In this document: positions 9,419-18,021 of the stretch, one piece after another
Position numbering within the stretch: position 1 is the stretch's first letter
How the letters are laid out: every line of letters begins with the position of its first letter
Source of the DNA: Streptomyces ruber
GTDB taxonomy: Bacteria; Actinomycetota; Actinomycetes; Streptomycetales; Streptomycetaceae
DNA: 64,000 nucleotides
Assembly: GCF_014648075.1 (NCBI RefSeq)
Contig: NZ_BMQK01000008.1
Coordinates: 124,001 to 188,000, forward strand
Direction: 5' to 3'
Program-made: the position numbers and the translations under genes
The notes under the pieces: model-generated
The model's database searches: none
Told to the model about the DNA's origin: nothing
Seen by the model: the letters and a program-made list of their open reading frames with translations, nothing else

Positions 9419-11053
9419 GTGGGCCGTTCGGAGAAGCCGCTGGATCCGGCAGCGGGACCGATACAACGTTTCGCCTACGATCTGCGCGCGTTACGCCGGG
9501 AGGCCGGAAGCCCCACCTACCGGGAGATGGCCCGGCGCGCCGGCTACTCCGGGCCCACGCTGTCGAGTGCCGCCGCGGGCGAACGGCTGCCCTCCCTGCC
9601 GGTGGCCCTGGCGTACGTCAGCGCGTGCGGCGGACAGGGCGAACCGTGGGAGCGGCGCTGGCGTGAACTGACCGCGCTCCTCGCCGGCCGGCCCGTCGCA
9701 CATGCCGAGGACGAGCCCGCGCCCTATCGCGGGCTCTCCCGGTTCGAGCCGGAGGACGGCGCCCTGTTCTTCGGGCGGGAGCAGTTGGTCGACGACCTGG
9801 TCGGCCTGGTCCGCGAGCATCGCTTCGTCGCCCTCGTCGGCGCGTCGGGCAGCGGCAAGTCCTCACTGCTGCGTGCGGGACTCGTGCCCGCGCTGCGCGG
9901 TCCGGACGCCGGGGACGGGCGGCCGGCCGCCATCCGGATCTGCACCCCCGGGGAGGACCCCCTGCCGGCCCACGGCGCGCTGCTGCGGCCGGCGGAGGGC
10001 GACGGGGACACCGTGCTCGTGGTCGACCAGTTCGAGGAGGTCTTCACGCTCTGCCAGGATCCGGCGCGGCGGGCGGAGTTCCTCGACGCCTTGCTGCGTC
10101 CCGGCGCGGATGCCGCCGCGTCCCGGCTGCGTGTGGTCATCGCGGTCCGGGCCGACTTCTACGGCCGCTGCGCCGAGCACCATGGACTCGTCGAGGCGCT
10201 CAACACGGCGTCCCTGCTGGTGGGCCCGATGACTCCGGAGCAGGTCCGCGAGGCGATCGTCGGGCCCGCCAGGGCGGGGCGGCTGGTCGTCGAACGGGCG
10301 CTGACCACCCGGATGGTCGCCGACGTGGCACAGGAGCCCGGCGCCCTCCCGCTGATGTCGCACGCCCTGCTGGAGCTCTGGCACCGCCGCCGGGCCCGCA
10401 CGCTGACGCTGGACGCGTACGAGGCGTTCGGCGGCGTGCAGGGGGCGGTGGCGCACACGGCCGAGGAGGTCTTCGCGGGGTTCACCGAGGCGCAGACCCG
10501 GATTGCCAGGGCGATGCTGCTGCGGCTGATCACCCCGGGCGAGGAGGCTCCGGACACCCGGCGGCCCGCCGGCCGGGCCGAACTGGTCCACTCCGCGGAC
10601 GCCGAGGCCGTACTCGAAGCGCTCGTGCGGGCGCGGCTGCTCACCGTCGACGGCAGTGGCGTCGACCTCACCCACGAGGCGCTCATCACCGCCTGGCCCC
10701 GGCTGCGGAACTGGGTGGAGACCGACCGGGAGCGGTTGCGTCTCCAGCGGCGCCTGACGGAGTCCGCGCGGGAGTGGGAGCAACTGGGACGGGATCCGGA
10801 CGCCCTCTACCGGGGGGCGCGACTGCTGACCGTGCGGGACGCCTTCCTGACAGCGGACGGTCCGTCGGCCGATCTGACCCCGCTGGAGCGGGAGTTCCTG
10901 ACCGAGAGCCTGCGCAGTGGCCGGTTCGTCCGGCCGGTACTGATCCCGCTCCGACGCTTCGTGCGCAGCCGTTGGTGGCTGGTGTTCCGGCTGGCCCTGC
11001 TCTGTTCGGCGGTGATCTGGACGGTCTGGTTCCTCAACCGCGACCATCCGTGA
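9419..11053 (+). CDS. XRE-type HTH fused to a STAND NTPase (nSTAND1) with one C-terminal membrane helix
   Basis: 544 residues. Residues about 12-95 form a helix-turn-helix of the Streptomyces type (TYREMARRAGYSGPTLS, AAGERLPSLPVALAYVSAC). A linker with APYRGLSRFEPEDGALFFGR leads to an NTPase with Walker A GASGSGKSS (about 141) and Walker B VLVVDQFEEVF (about 199). Helical STAND features follow (GALPLMSHALLELW, DLTHEALITAWPRL). Related proteins usually end in WD40 or other sensor repeats. This one stops after a single membrane segment (WWLVFRLALLCSAVIW). The start is GTG 9419, preceded by GGGGGAG. It may be a membrane-tethered signalling or immunity-type ATPase; the role is inference. Confidence 0.85.
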   Translation: MGRSEKPLDPAAGPIQRFAYDLRALRREAGSPTYREMARRAGYSGPTLSSAAAGERLPSLPVALAYVSACGGQGEPWERRWRELTALLAGRPVAHAEDEPAPYRGLSRFEPEDGALFFGREQLVDDLVGLVREHRFVALVGASGSGKSSLLRAGLVPALRGPDAGDGRPAAIRICTPGEDPLPAHGALLRPAEGDGDTVLVVDQFEEVFTLCQDPARRAEFLDALLRPGADAAASRLRVVIAVRADFYGRCAEHHGLVEALNTASLLVGPMTPEQVREAIVGPARAGRLVVERALTTRMVADVAQEPGALPLMSHALLELWHRRRARTLTLDAYEAFGGVQGAVAHTAEEVFAGFTEAQTRIARAMLLRLITPGEEAPDTRRPAGRAELVHSADAEAVLEALVRARLLTVDGSGVDLTHEALITAWPRLRNWVETDRERLRLQRRLTESAREWEQLGRDPDALYRGARLLTVRDAFLTADGPSADLTPLEREFLTESLRSGRFVRPVLIPLRRFVRSRWWLVFRLALLCSAVIWTVWFLNRDHP

Positions 11054-11080
11054 CGCCGTGCCCGCTCACCGCTCCGATGG

Positions 11081-11941
11081 TCAGTCAGCCGCTGCGATGA
11101 CCGCGCGGGCGTCTGCGAGGTGACGTTCCTTGGCCGATGCCAGGCGCTCGAAATACGCCTTGTGCTTCCGGATCTCCCGCTCCTGAATGCCCTTTTCCGT
11201 CTCGGCGAGCGCCTTCACCAGACCGGCCTGTTGTTTGCAGGTCACATCCACCTCGGCGGTTTCCCGCTCCGCGTGGGACGGCACTTCGTCCTTCACCCAG
11301 CGGGGATCCTCGCCGACCGCGTAGAAGTCCTTGTACTCGTGCCCCTTTTCCGCCATGCACCGCACCCAGGAGCGCAGCGCGGGTGCCACCCGGGCACTCC
11401 TGCGCGCCTCTTCAAGACTCTCGACATTGAGTCTGCCGACCAGGTCCTCGTTCTCTTCGTTCCCGCGTACGAGTTCGTCCCCGGCCAGTTTGTAGCAGCC
11501 GTCCTCGGGATCCGTGGCGGCGTTTCTCGCCTCTGGGCTCATCCGTGCCTCGCGGTCCATCTTCCGGGCGGTAACGTCCGTGGAACCGAGAAGCCGGGCA
11601 TTCGACTTGTAGCCCATTTCCCTGGCGACCGGCATCTCGATGACCCCGTAGCGGCGGCGGTTACGCAGGTCGGGATACTGCTTCCGGTCGCCGATGACTT
11701 CCCAGTCGTAGCCGCGCTCCCTCATGCAGTCGCGGGTCAGGAGGTCCTTGGCGCTCTCGATCAGGTAGATCTCGTTGACCGACAACTGGTAGCGGTCGAA
11801 GGGCAGCAGGAGGTTCCTGACCTCCTTCGTCGGCTCGGGAGCGGCCGCGAGCACGGTCTTCGGCGTCTCCTCGGTCGATGCCGCGCACCCCGTGACGAGC
11901 AGCACGAGCGCGGCCGTCCCAGCCAGCCGGTACCTGGTCAT
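11081..11941 (-). CDS. Secreted lipoprotein of unknown function
   Basis: 286 residues. It has a classical lipoprotein signal: MTRYRLAGTAALVLLVTGC with lipobox VTGC at the cysteine, followed by AASTEETP. The mature part is hydrophilic, rich in charged residues, and has a C-terminal helical tail (AETEKGIQEREIRKHKAYFE). Motifs such as DCMRERGYDWEV and RCMAEKGHEYKD recur in Streptomyces lipoproteins of this type, which carry paired Cys-Met-x-x-x-Gly repeats. No enzyme domain is recognised. It lies convergent with the STAND gene and 80 bases downstream of the I36 inhibitor gene in the same direction, so co-transcription is possible. Confidence 0.85.
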   Translation of the reverse strand: MTRYRLAGTAALVLLVTGCAASTEETPKTVLAAAPEPTKEVRNLLLPFDRYQLSVNEIYLIESAKDLLTRDCMRERGYDWEVIGDRKQYPDLRNRRRYGVIEMPVAREMGYKSNARLLGSTDVTARKMDREARMSPEARNAATDPEDGCYKLAGDELVRGNEENEDLVGRLNVESLEEARRSARVAPALRSWVRCMAEKGHEYKDFYAVGEDPRWVKDEVPSHAERETAEVDVTCKQQAGLVKALAETEKGIQEREIRKHKAYFERLASAKERHLADARAVIAAAD

Positions 11942-12022
11942 TCATCCACCTCGGGAGCAGCGGGGCAGGAAAGGGGCGAGAAAAGCGGAGTGGCGCCGGC
12001 GAACCGGCGCCGCCCCGGGGCA

Positions 12023-12409
12023 TCACAGGAACTTGACGCAGCTGGCCTTGTTGTCGAAGTCGTTGTTGCTGAAGTCGGAGTCCTTGGTGTTGGGCTTGGC
12101 GTTGTAGGAGGCACCGGTGCAGGAAGTGCCCTTGTCCCACAGGCCGACGTAGGATCCCGTGTTGTTGATCATCGAGCTGCCGCCGTTCTGCGCGAAGGCA
12201 GAGGTGCTGCCGGACCAGTACTTGTTGTTCAGCTCGACGTCGGAGCCGGAGAAGTTCGCGTGCCGACCGCCGTAGTTGTCGTTCTCGTAGAGAACGAAGT
12301 ACGCGGCCTGCGCCCCCGTCTCGGCGGCCGACGCCGGCCCCGTCATACCGATCGCACCCCCGGCGCACAGAACCGCGATACCCATCGCCACGCCCAGCTT
12401 GCGCTTCAT
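12023..12409 (-). CDS. Secreted peptidase inhibitor, I36 (beta/gamma-crystallin-like) family
   Basis: 128 residues. A Sec signal peptide (MKRKLGVAMGIAVLCAGGAI ... ASA) is followed by a small mature domain with the crystallin-like pattern YFVLYENDNYGG and SMINNTGSYVGLWD. A Cys pair (GTSCTGASY and ASCVKFL) could form one disulfide. The fold and layout match the Streptomyces metalloproteinase-inhibitor (SMPI-like, I36) family. The start at ATG 12409 is supported by AGGAG seven bases upstream; an open frame reaching further upstream lacks a signal peptide. Role: probably protects the mycelium against its own or foreign metalloproteases; this is inferred from the family. Confidence 0.83.
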   Translation of the reverse strand: MKRKLGVAMGIAVLCAGGAIGMTGPASAAETGAQAAYFVLYENDNYGGRHANFSGSDVELNNKYWSGSTSAFAQNGGSSMINNTGSYVGLWDKGTSCTGASYNAKPNTKDSDFSNNDFDNKASCVKFL

Positions 12410-12538
12410 TCTGTTCTCCTCTTCGGATGGTCCTATTTCGCTCCGGCGCATTCTCTTCCGCCATGAACAGTTCAACCGAAGATGAGTGCTGGGTACAGAT
12501 GTTTCGAGAACGCTCGAATGTGCCGCTGAAAGCGGGAA

Positions 12539-14578
12539 CTACCGCTCCGCGGCGACCCGGTCGGTCCGCGCGGCACGGGAGCCGGGCACCCGTTCTTCCC
12601 CGACGGCGGCCCCGGCGACCGGGCGGGGTCCCGACAGCAGCCAGGTCAGGCCGAAGCCCGCGCCGACCACGGCCGCGCCGCCCGCCGCGTCCAGGATCCA
12701 GTGGTTGCCGGTCGCCACGATCGCGGCGAACGTGAAGGTCGGGTGGAGGAGACCCAGTGCCTTCATCCACCCCTTCGGGGCGACGACCGCAATCACCAGC
12801 CCGCACCACAGCGACCAGCCGAAGTGCAGCGACGGCATCGCCGCGTACTGGTTCGTCAGCGCGGTCAGCGTGCCGTAGTCCGGCTGGGAGAAGTCCTGCA
12901 CGCCGTTCACCGTGTCGATGATGCCGAGCTCGGGCATCAGGCGCGGCGGGGCCAGCGGGTAGAGCCAGAAGCCGAGCAGCGCGAGCAGGGTGGCGAAGCC
13001 GAGGGCCGAGCGCGCCCAGCGGTAGTCGACGGGGCGGCGCACGTACAGCACGGCGAGCACCGTCAGCGGGAGGACGAAGTGGAACGACGTGTAGTAGAAG
13101 TCGAAGAAGTCACGCAGCCAGCCGATCCCGACCACCGTGTGGTTGACCCAGTGCTCGACGTCGAGGAACAGGGCCTTCTCGATGGCGAGAATCTGCTCGC
13201 CGTGCTCCTCGGCGGTCGCCCGGCTGCCGGCCGCCGCGATCCTCACCTGCGAGTAGGCGGCGTACGTGACGCGGATGAGCAGCAGTTCCAGGAGCAGGTT
13301 GGGGCGGGTGAGGACGCGGCGCACAATCGGCAGGAGCGGGACGGACTTCCACCGGGTGGGGACGGGAGGGGCGTACTCGGTGGGGACCGGCGCCCGGTAG
13401 TACGGCGAGGTCCGGGAGAGGAACGGCACGACCAGGGCGGCGGCGAGCGCGGCCAGCAGGACGGCGTTGTCACGCAGCGGGTGCAGGGCCGCCATGTCCG
13501 GCAGCATCATCTTCGCGGGCAGCGTCATCACCAGGACGACGGTGACCGGCCACACGTACCGGTCGGAGGCCCGTCTGCCGACCCGGCCGGCCACCGCGAG
13601 CAGCACCCACAGCAGCTGGTGCTGCCAGGTCGTGGGCGACACGGCGACGGCGACACAGCCGGTGATCGCGACGGCGAGCAGCAGCTGCCCGTCCTCCGCG
13701 TACCGCACGGCCCGCCGCAGACCGACGACGGCGACCGCGGCGCCCAGCGCCAGGAACAGCGCGATCTCCAGCGGCCCGCTGAGGCCGAACCGCAGCAGCG
13801 CGCCGTGCAGCGACTGGTTGGCGAGGCCGTCCGCCCGGCCGCCGAGCCCGACGCCCGCGAGGTGGTGCACCCAGTACGTGTACGAGTCGCCGGGCATCAC
13901 CGCCCAGGCGAGTGCGGTGCCCGCGGCGAAGGTGACCCCGGTGGTGACGGCCGCGGGCCGGCGGCCGGTGAACCACAGCAGCGGCGCGAACAGCAGGACG
14001 GTCGGCTGGAAGGCGGCCGCCACGCCGACGAGCACCCCGCCGGCCCGTTCCCCGCGGACCGCGAAGCACCCGGCGAGCACCAGCAGCACGGGGATGATGC
14101 TGGTCTGGCCGAGGTACAGGGTGTTGCGCACCGGCAGCGACAGCATCAGCAGGCTGATCGCGACGGGCGCGGCCAGCAGGGCCGTGCGCCGGGACACCGG
14201 CTGCGGCAGGGCGCGCGCGGCGATCAGGCCGAGGGCGACGACCAGCAGCAGCGTGCCGAAGGTCCAGCCCCAGCCGAGGGCCTGCTCCGCCGAACGGGTG
14301 AGCGGCTTGAGCACGAGGCCCGCGAAGGGCGTACCCGTGAACCGGGTCGAGTCGTACAGCGAGCCGCTCACATGGAGCACGCCGTTCGGCCCGACCCAGG
14401 TCTCCAGGTCCGTGAGGCGCTCCCCCTTGGGGCTGGTCAGCACGGCGGCGACCTGCCGCGCGGCGAGGAGGGCGGCGAGCAGCCACAGCCCCGCCCGGGC
14501 CGTGCCCAGCCTCGTCGTCGCCTCGCCCGCCGCCGCCCCCAAGGCGCTGCCCGGTCTGCCCTGCTCCGCGTGTCCCAC
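12539..14578 (-). CDS. Bifunctional GT87-family mannosyltransferase-like / PAP2 phosphatase membrane protein
   Basis: 679 residues, GTG start. The N-terminal about 400 residues are a polytopic GT87-like domain (GVLHVSGSLYDSTRFTGTPF, GQTSIIPVLLVLAGC, HHLAGVGLGGRADGLANQS). The C-terminal about 230 residues are a PAP2/inositolphosphotransferase-like domain with AMPSLHFGWSLW and GNHWILDAAGGA, the phosphatase histidine motifs. Such fusions are common in Streptomyces and probably act in lipid-linked mannose or inositol-lipid metabolism in the membrane. The 345-base region upstream is shared with the divergent O-methyltransferase. Confidence 0.88.
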   Translation of the reverse strand: MGHAEQGRPGSALGAAAGEATTRLGTARAGLWLLAALLAARQVAAVLTSPKGERLTDLETWVGPNGVLHVSGSLYDSTRFTGTPFAGLVLKPLTRSAEQALGWGWTFGTLLLVVALGLIAARALPQPVSRRTALLAAPVAISLLMLSLPVRNTLYLGQTSIIPVLLVLAGCFAVRGERAGGVLVGVAAAFQPTVLLFAPLLWFTGRRPAAVTTGVTFAAGTALAWAVMPGDSYTYWVHHLAGVGLGGRADGLANQSLHGALLRFGLSGPLEIALFLALGAAVAVVGLRRAVRYAEDGQLLLAVAITGCVAVAVSPTTWQHQLLWVLLAVAGRVGRRASDRYVWPVTVVLVMTLPAKMMLPDMAALHPLRDNAVLLAALAAALVVPFLSRTSPYYRAPVPTEYAPPVPTRWKSVPLLPIVRRVLTRPNLLLELLLIRVTYAAYSQVRIAAAGSRATAEEHGEQILAIEKALFLDVEHWVNHTVVGIGWLRDFFDFYYTSFHFVLPLTVLAVLYVRRPVDYRWARSALGFATLLALLGFWLYPLAPPRLMPELGIIDTVNGVQDFSQPDYGTLTALTNQYAAMPSLHFGWSLWCGLVIAVVAPKGWMKALGLLHPTFTFAAIVATGNHWILDAAGGAAVVGAGFGLTWLLSGPRPVAGAAVGEERVPGSRAARTDRVAAER

Positions 14579-14882
14579 GCCGCCTCGGCCCTCCCGCCCC
14601 GTTTCGTCTCACGGGGGCTCCTGTGCGCACCCGGAGGACTTGTCCAAAGAGTCGCATCACCCCCGGGACAGGACGCAGGCAACCCCTGCTTCACCTGACG
14701 TCCGTCCCGCTTTCGTCCGCAAGACGATAGTGCGCGGCAGGTGATGCGCGCCCACAAGGGCGCGACAGATCTCACACACGGCGCACACGGCACGCACGGC
14801 GCACATGGGTGTGACACGCGTCCCACCGCCGCCCGCAACAGGGGGACAGCCGGCCGTCACCGGGTCTACGATCACCCCGCGA

Positions 14883-14903
14883 CTAGTTAGTCAGCCTAAC
14901 TAG
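14883..14903. promoter_or_regulatory. Perfect inverted repeat upstream of the O-methyltransferase gene (candidate operator)
   Basis: CTAGTTAG - TCAGC - CTAACTAG is a perfect 8-bp dyad, 20 bases before the ATG at 14924, in otherwise very GC-rich DNA. The reverse strand reads GTTAGGCTGAC in the centre, matching the core of the DmdR/IdeR iron box (TTAGGTTAGGCTNACCTAA), though the outer arms differ. A MarR-type operator is the main alternative. It is the strongest dyad in this divergent region. Confidence 0.7.
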
Positions 14904-14923
14904 ACAGACGAAAGGCATGGTGC

Positions 14924-15601
14924 ATGAGCAGCAGCGAGTCCCGCCTCTGGAACGACGTCGACGCCTACTTCACCGCCCTCCTCGCCCCGGAGGACGAGTC
15001 GCTCGAAGCCGCGCTGCGGGACAGCCGCGCCGCCGGCCTCCCACCCATCAACGTCGCCCCCAACCAGGGCAAACTGCTCCAGCTCCTCGCCCAGGTACAG
15101 GGCGCGCGCCGCGTTCTGGAGATCGGCACGCTCGGCGGCTACAGCACGATCTGGCTGGGCCGCGCCCTCCCCGCGGACGGCCGGCTGATCACCCTGGAGT
15201 ACGAGCCCCGGCACGCCGACGTCGCCCGCCGCAACCTGGAGCGGGCCGGCCTGGGCGAGCGGACCGAGGTGCGCGTGGGCCCCGCGCTGGAGTCGCTGCC
15301 GAGGCTGGCGGAGGAGCACCCCGAGCCGTTCGACCTGGTCTTCATCGACGCGGACAAGGTCAACAACCCGCACTACGTGGAGTGGGCGCTGGAACTGACC
15401 CGCCCCGGCGCGCTGATCGTGCTGGACAACGTCGTACGGGGCGGTCGCGTCATCGACGCGGACAGCGACGCCCCGGACGTCCTGGGCACCCGGGCCGCGC
15501 TCGAACTCATCGCCACGCACCCGAGGCTGAGCGGCACGGCGGTGCAGACGGTGGGGAGCAAGGGGCACGACGGCTTCGCGCTGGCGCGGGTGCTGGACTG
15601 A
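14924..15601 (+). CDS. Class I SAM-dependent O-methyltransferase (catechol/caffeoyl-CoA OMT type)
   Basis: 225 residues, full length for the family. SAM motif I is VLEIGTLGGYSTIWLG (about residue 63). A metal-binding acidic motif, DLVFIDADKVNN, and NVVRGGRV follow, as in divalent-metal-dependent COMT-like enzymes. It probably methylates a catechol or hydroxylated small molecule in the cytoplasm. It is preceded by a strong palindromic operator, so expression is probably inducible. It is monocistronic and convergent with the FHA gene. Confidence 0.9.
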   Translation: MSSSESRLWNDVDAYFTALLAPEDESLEAALRDSRAAGLPPINVAPNQGKLLQLLAQVQGARRVLEIGTLGGYSTIWLGRALPADGRLITLEYEPRHADVARRNLERAGLGERTEVRVGPALESLPRLAEEHPEPFDLVFIDADKVNNPHYVEWALELTRPGALIVLDNVVRGGRVIDADSDAPDVLGTRAALELIATHPRLSGTAVQTVGSKGHDGFALARVLD

Positions 15602-15625
15602 CGACGCGCCCGGCCCCGGCTCCCG

Positions 15626-16021
15626 TCACGTCTCGTGGAAGAAGCCCACGTTGACGCTGCGGGGTCCGGTGCGGTCCTGGATGACGAGTTCACCGTTGCT
15701 GCCGTGCGGCAGCCTGGCCGTGCCGCCGTACGGGAGCAGCCGGGCGCGCACCCCGGCGAGGGCCAGGCTCACCTCCGAGGAGGGGTCCGGCTGCGAGCCG
15801 CGGACCCAGGTGACCTGCCAGCCGCCGTCGGGGGCGCACACGAACTCCAGGTGGACCCGGGAGACGAACAGCCAGTCGTCGGGCGTCGCCAGCCGGCACA
15901 CGGCGCGGTCACGGCCCACCCGCAGCACGGCGCCCGGGTCGCTGGGCGCGTCGGCCATCAGCATTCCGGCCGTCGCCCCGGCGTCCGTGCCGGACACCGA
16001 GGCCATGGTGAGTTCGAGCAC
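15626..16021 (-). CDS. FHA-domain protein
   Basis: 131 residues, essentially a single forkhead-associated domain: LRVGRDRAVCRLATPDD (Gly-Arg motif), SRVHLEF (Ser-Arg-x-His phosphothreonine motif), then SNGELVIQD. FHA domains bind phosphothreonine peptides, typically partners of Ser/Thr kinases. No other domain is present. It is convergent with the O-methyltransferase gene with only 24 bases between them. Confidence 0.78.
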   Translation of the reverse strand: MLELTMASVSGTDAGATAGMLMADAPSDPGAVLRVGRDRAVCRLATPDDWLFVSRVHLEFVCAPDGGWQVTWVRGSQPDPSSEVSLALAGVRARLLPYGGTARLPHGSNGELVIQDRTGPRSVNVGFFHET

Positions 16022-16164
16022 GTCCGCTCCTTCTGGTCACGGGATCCGGCCCGCTCGGGCCGGCCGCCCCTGTCCGTGGCACCGCGCGGGCTCGCCCGGC
16101 GCACCGCCGCCGCATGATAAGTCGCCGCCCGGTTCAGGTGTGCGGATCCCGGCACAATGGACAC

Positions 16165-16590
16165 ATGACCGAGCGCAAGCCACCAGGTGTCAGCTTCGAG
16201 TCCTTCGTCGACAAACAGATCCGTGACGCGCAGGCACGCGGGGAGTTCGCCGCGCTGCCGGGCGCGGGCAAGCCACTGGCCGCCCCCGACACCCCGTACG
16301 ACGAACTGTGGTGGATCAAGGGGAAGATGCACCGTGAGGGGCTGGCGGTGCTTCCGCCGACACTGGCCCTGCGCAAGGAGGCCGAGGACGCGCTGGCGAC
16401 GGCCCTGTCCGCCCCTGCCGAGCGGCTCGTACGGAAGATCGTCACCGAGATCAACACCAAGATCCGCGACATGATGTTCAGGCCCCCGCCGGGCCCGCCG
16501 CTGGGCATGAAGCCGTACGACGTGGAGGAGGTCGTACGGCAGTGGCGGGAGCGTCGGGAGGGCACGGACGCGGCCGGAACCGGTACGTGA
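16165..16590 (+). CDS. DUF1992 (DnaJ-homologue subfamily C member 28 conserved domain) protein
   Basis: 141 residues. It has the family signature SFESFVDKQIRDAQARGEF, LPGAGKPL, DELWWIKGKMHREGL and LPPTLALRKEAED. Function is unknown; homologues are widespread small cytoplasmic proteins. ATG 16165 is chosen because the conserved domain begins six residues later and the upstream in-frame extension is unrelated. The transcript is probably ended by the hairpin at 16603. Confidence 0.85.
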   Translation: MTERKPPGVSFESFVDKQIRDAQARGEFAALPGAGKPLAAPDTPYDELWWIKGKMHREGLAVLPPTLALRKEAEDALATALSAPAERLVRKIVTEINTKIRDMMFRPPPGPPLGMKPYDVEEVVRQWRERREGTDAAGTGT

Positions 16591-16602
16591 GCCCGACGAG
16601 CG

Positions 16603-16642
16603 CGAGGCCGCGCCCCGGGTCGGGTGCCGGGGCGCGGCCTCG
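16603..16642. terminator. Bidirectional terminator hairpin
   Basis: CGAGGCCGCGCCCCGG (16603-16618) and its exact complement (16627-16642) form a 16-bp stem with an 8-base loop. It lies between the convergent DUF1992 gene and the gene ending at 16679. Confidence 0.8.
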
Positions 16643-16678
16643 TCGTACTGCGATGCGGACGCGGATGCGGAACGTGCG

Positions 16679-17362
16679 CTACACCTTCAGCAGACGCTCG
16701 GCCAGCTCGCGGTAGTCGCGCAGGGCGAGACGCAGCTGCTCGGTGTCGTTGGAGGGCGTTCCGCCCTCGCCGTTGGCCTGCCAGGACGCGCGCAGGGTGC
16801 GGCGCCGCTCGGTGACGGCCTCGGTGAACCGGGTGGTGATCTCCTGGAGCAGGCGGTCGGCGTCCTCCACGGCGTCCCGGGGCCCGTCGACGAACCCGCT
16901 GACCGTGTGGTGGAGCCGCTGCGCGTAGGTGTCGCTCTCGCCGTGGGCGAGGAGCGGGACGTGGGAGCCCGTGGTGTGGGAGCCCGTGGTGTGGGAGCCC
17001 GTGACGTGGGAGCCCGTGGTGTGGGCTGTCGCCGCTGTGGTGCCGGGGCCTCCCGCGGTCGATGCCTGGCCCGCGTGTGCCGCGTGCTTCGCGTGCCCCT
17101 GCTGCCCCGGGGTCTCCGTGCGTCCCGCCGACCCCTGCGTTCCCGTCACGGGCGCATGGGTCTGCGTCTGCGCCTGAGCCTGTGCGTGCGTCTGAGCCTG
17201 TGCCGGTGCATGCGTCTGAGCCTGTGCGTGCGTCCGTGTCTGCGGGTCCTGGTGGCCGGGCACGGTCCCCTGGCGCCGGGTGTCCGGTGCCGTGTCGGTG
17301 TCCTTGATGGGGCCGAAGCCCCCGACCTGGGTGTCCCGGCCGGTCCTGATGTCGCCTGCCAT
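16679..17362 (-). CDS. Low-complexity Thr/His/Gln-rich protein of unknown function
   Basis: 227 residues. The N-terminal half is made of imperfect repeats: HAQAQTHAPAQAQTHAQAQ, then TTGSHVTGSHTTGSHTTGSH. The C-terminal about 90 residues are a charged helical region (YAQRLHHTVSGFVDGPRDAV, ADRLLQEITTRFTEAV, YRELAERLLKV). The motif SGFVDGPRDAVEDADRLL echoes VDSPREALAEADRLLGEV in the gene 14 bases upstream, so the two proteins share a module. GAGGGGG precedes the ATG. The two genes form an operon; the function is unknown. Confidence 0.8.
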   Translation of the reverse strand: MAGDIRTGRDTQVGGFGPIKDTDTAPDTRRQGTVPGHQDPQTRTHAQAQTHAPAQAQTHAQAQAQTQTHAPVTGTQGSAGRTETPGQQGHAKHAAHAGQASTAGGPGTTAATAHTTGSHVTGSHTTGSHTTGSHVPLLAHGESDTYAQRLHHTVSGFVDGPRDAVEDADRLLQEITTRFTEAVTERRRTLRASWQANGEGGTPSNDTEQLRLALRDYRELAERLLKV

Positions 17363-17376
17363 GCTGCTCTACCCCC

Positions 17377-18021
17377 TCAGCTTTCCCTCGGGTGACGCTT
17401 GGTGAACGACCACGGCAGGGCGTTGCCCGAGCCGTGGCCCGCCGTCTCCGTACGGCGGGCGGGGTCCCGGCGGCCCGGTGCCACCAGTTCCTCGAAGAGC
17501 GCGCGGGCCTCGACGAGAGCCGTGCGCATGTCCTCCGTGCCCGTGTGGGCCCCGTCGCCCGCCGGGGCGTGCGCGACGCGGTGCACCCGCCGGTACCCGT
17601 GGACGTGATGCGCGTGGTGCACGGAGAGCGCGTCCAGCTGTTCGTCGTAGCGGCCGCCGTCCGGGAACCCACGGGCGCCGGCCACCTCGCCGAGCAGCCG
17701 GTCGGCCTCGGCGAGGGCCTCTCGCGGCGAGTCGACGAAGCGCTCCTGGAGCGCCGTCCAGCGGACCTCGTAGCGCTCGCGCTCCGCGGGCTCGAGCGAC
17801 CGCGGCCGCAGGGAGCCGTGCCGCCGCACCCGCTCCTCCAGCTCTGCCTCGGCCGCCTTCTTGTCGCCGTCGTGCCGGGCGAGCGTCCGGTCGTACTCGG
17901 GCCCGAAGCGGTGCCGCAGCCCGCCGCCGTGGCCCCCTCGGTTGCGCCGGAGCACGACGGCCGCGATGACCACCACGGCCGCCACGATCACGATCAATGC
18001 GATGATCACGCCTGTGGACAT
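17377..18021 (-). CDS. Single-pass membrane protein with C-terminal helical module, unknown function
   Basis: 214 residues. The N-terminal membrane anchor STGVIIALIVIVAAVVVIAA is followed by VVLRRNRGG, placing the rest in the cytoplasm. The body is charged and helical (YDRTLARHDGDKKAAEAELE, RYEVRWTALQERFVDSPREA, LAEADRLLGEVAGARGFP). A His-rich segment (SVHHAHHVHGYRRVHRV) follows. Related proteins are common in actinobacteria but uncharacterised. ATG 18021 begins directly at the membrane helix; the much longer open frame upstream is a shadow. Confidence 0.82.
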   Translation of the reverse strand: MSTGVIIALIVIVAAVVVIAAVVLRRNRGGHGGGLRHRFGPEYDRTLARHDGDKKAAEAELEERVRRHGSLRPRSLEPAERERYEVRWTALQERFVDSPREALAEADRLLGEVAGARGFPDGGRYDEQLDALSVHHAHHVHGYRRVHRVAHAPAGDGAHTGTEDMRTALVEARALFEELVAPGRRDPARRTETAGHGSGNALPWSFTKRHPRES

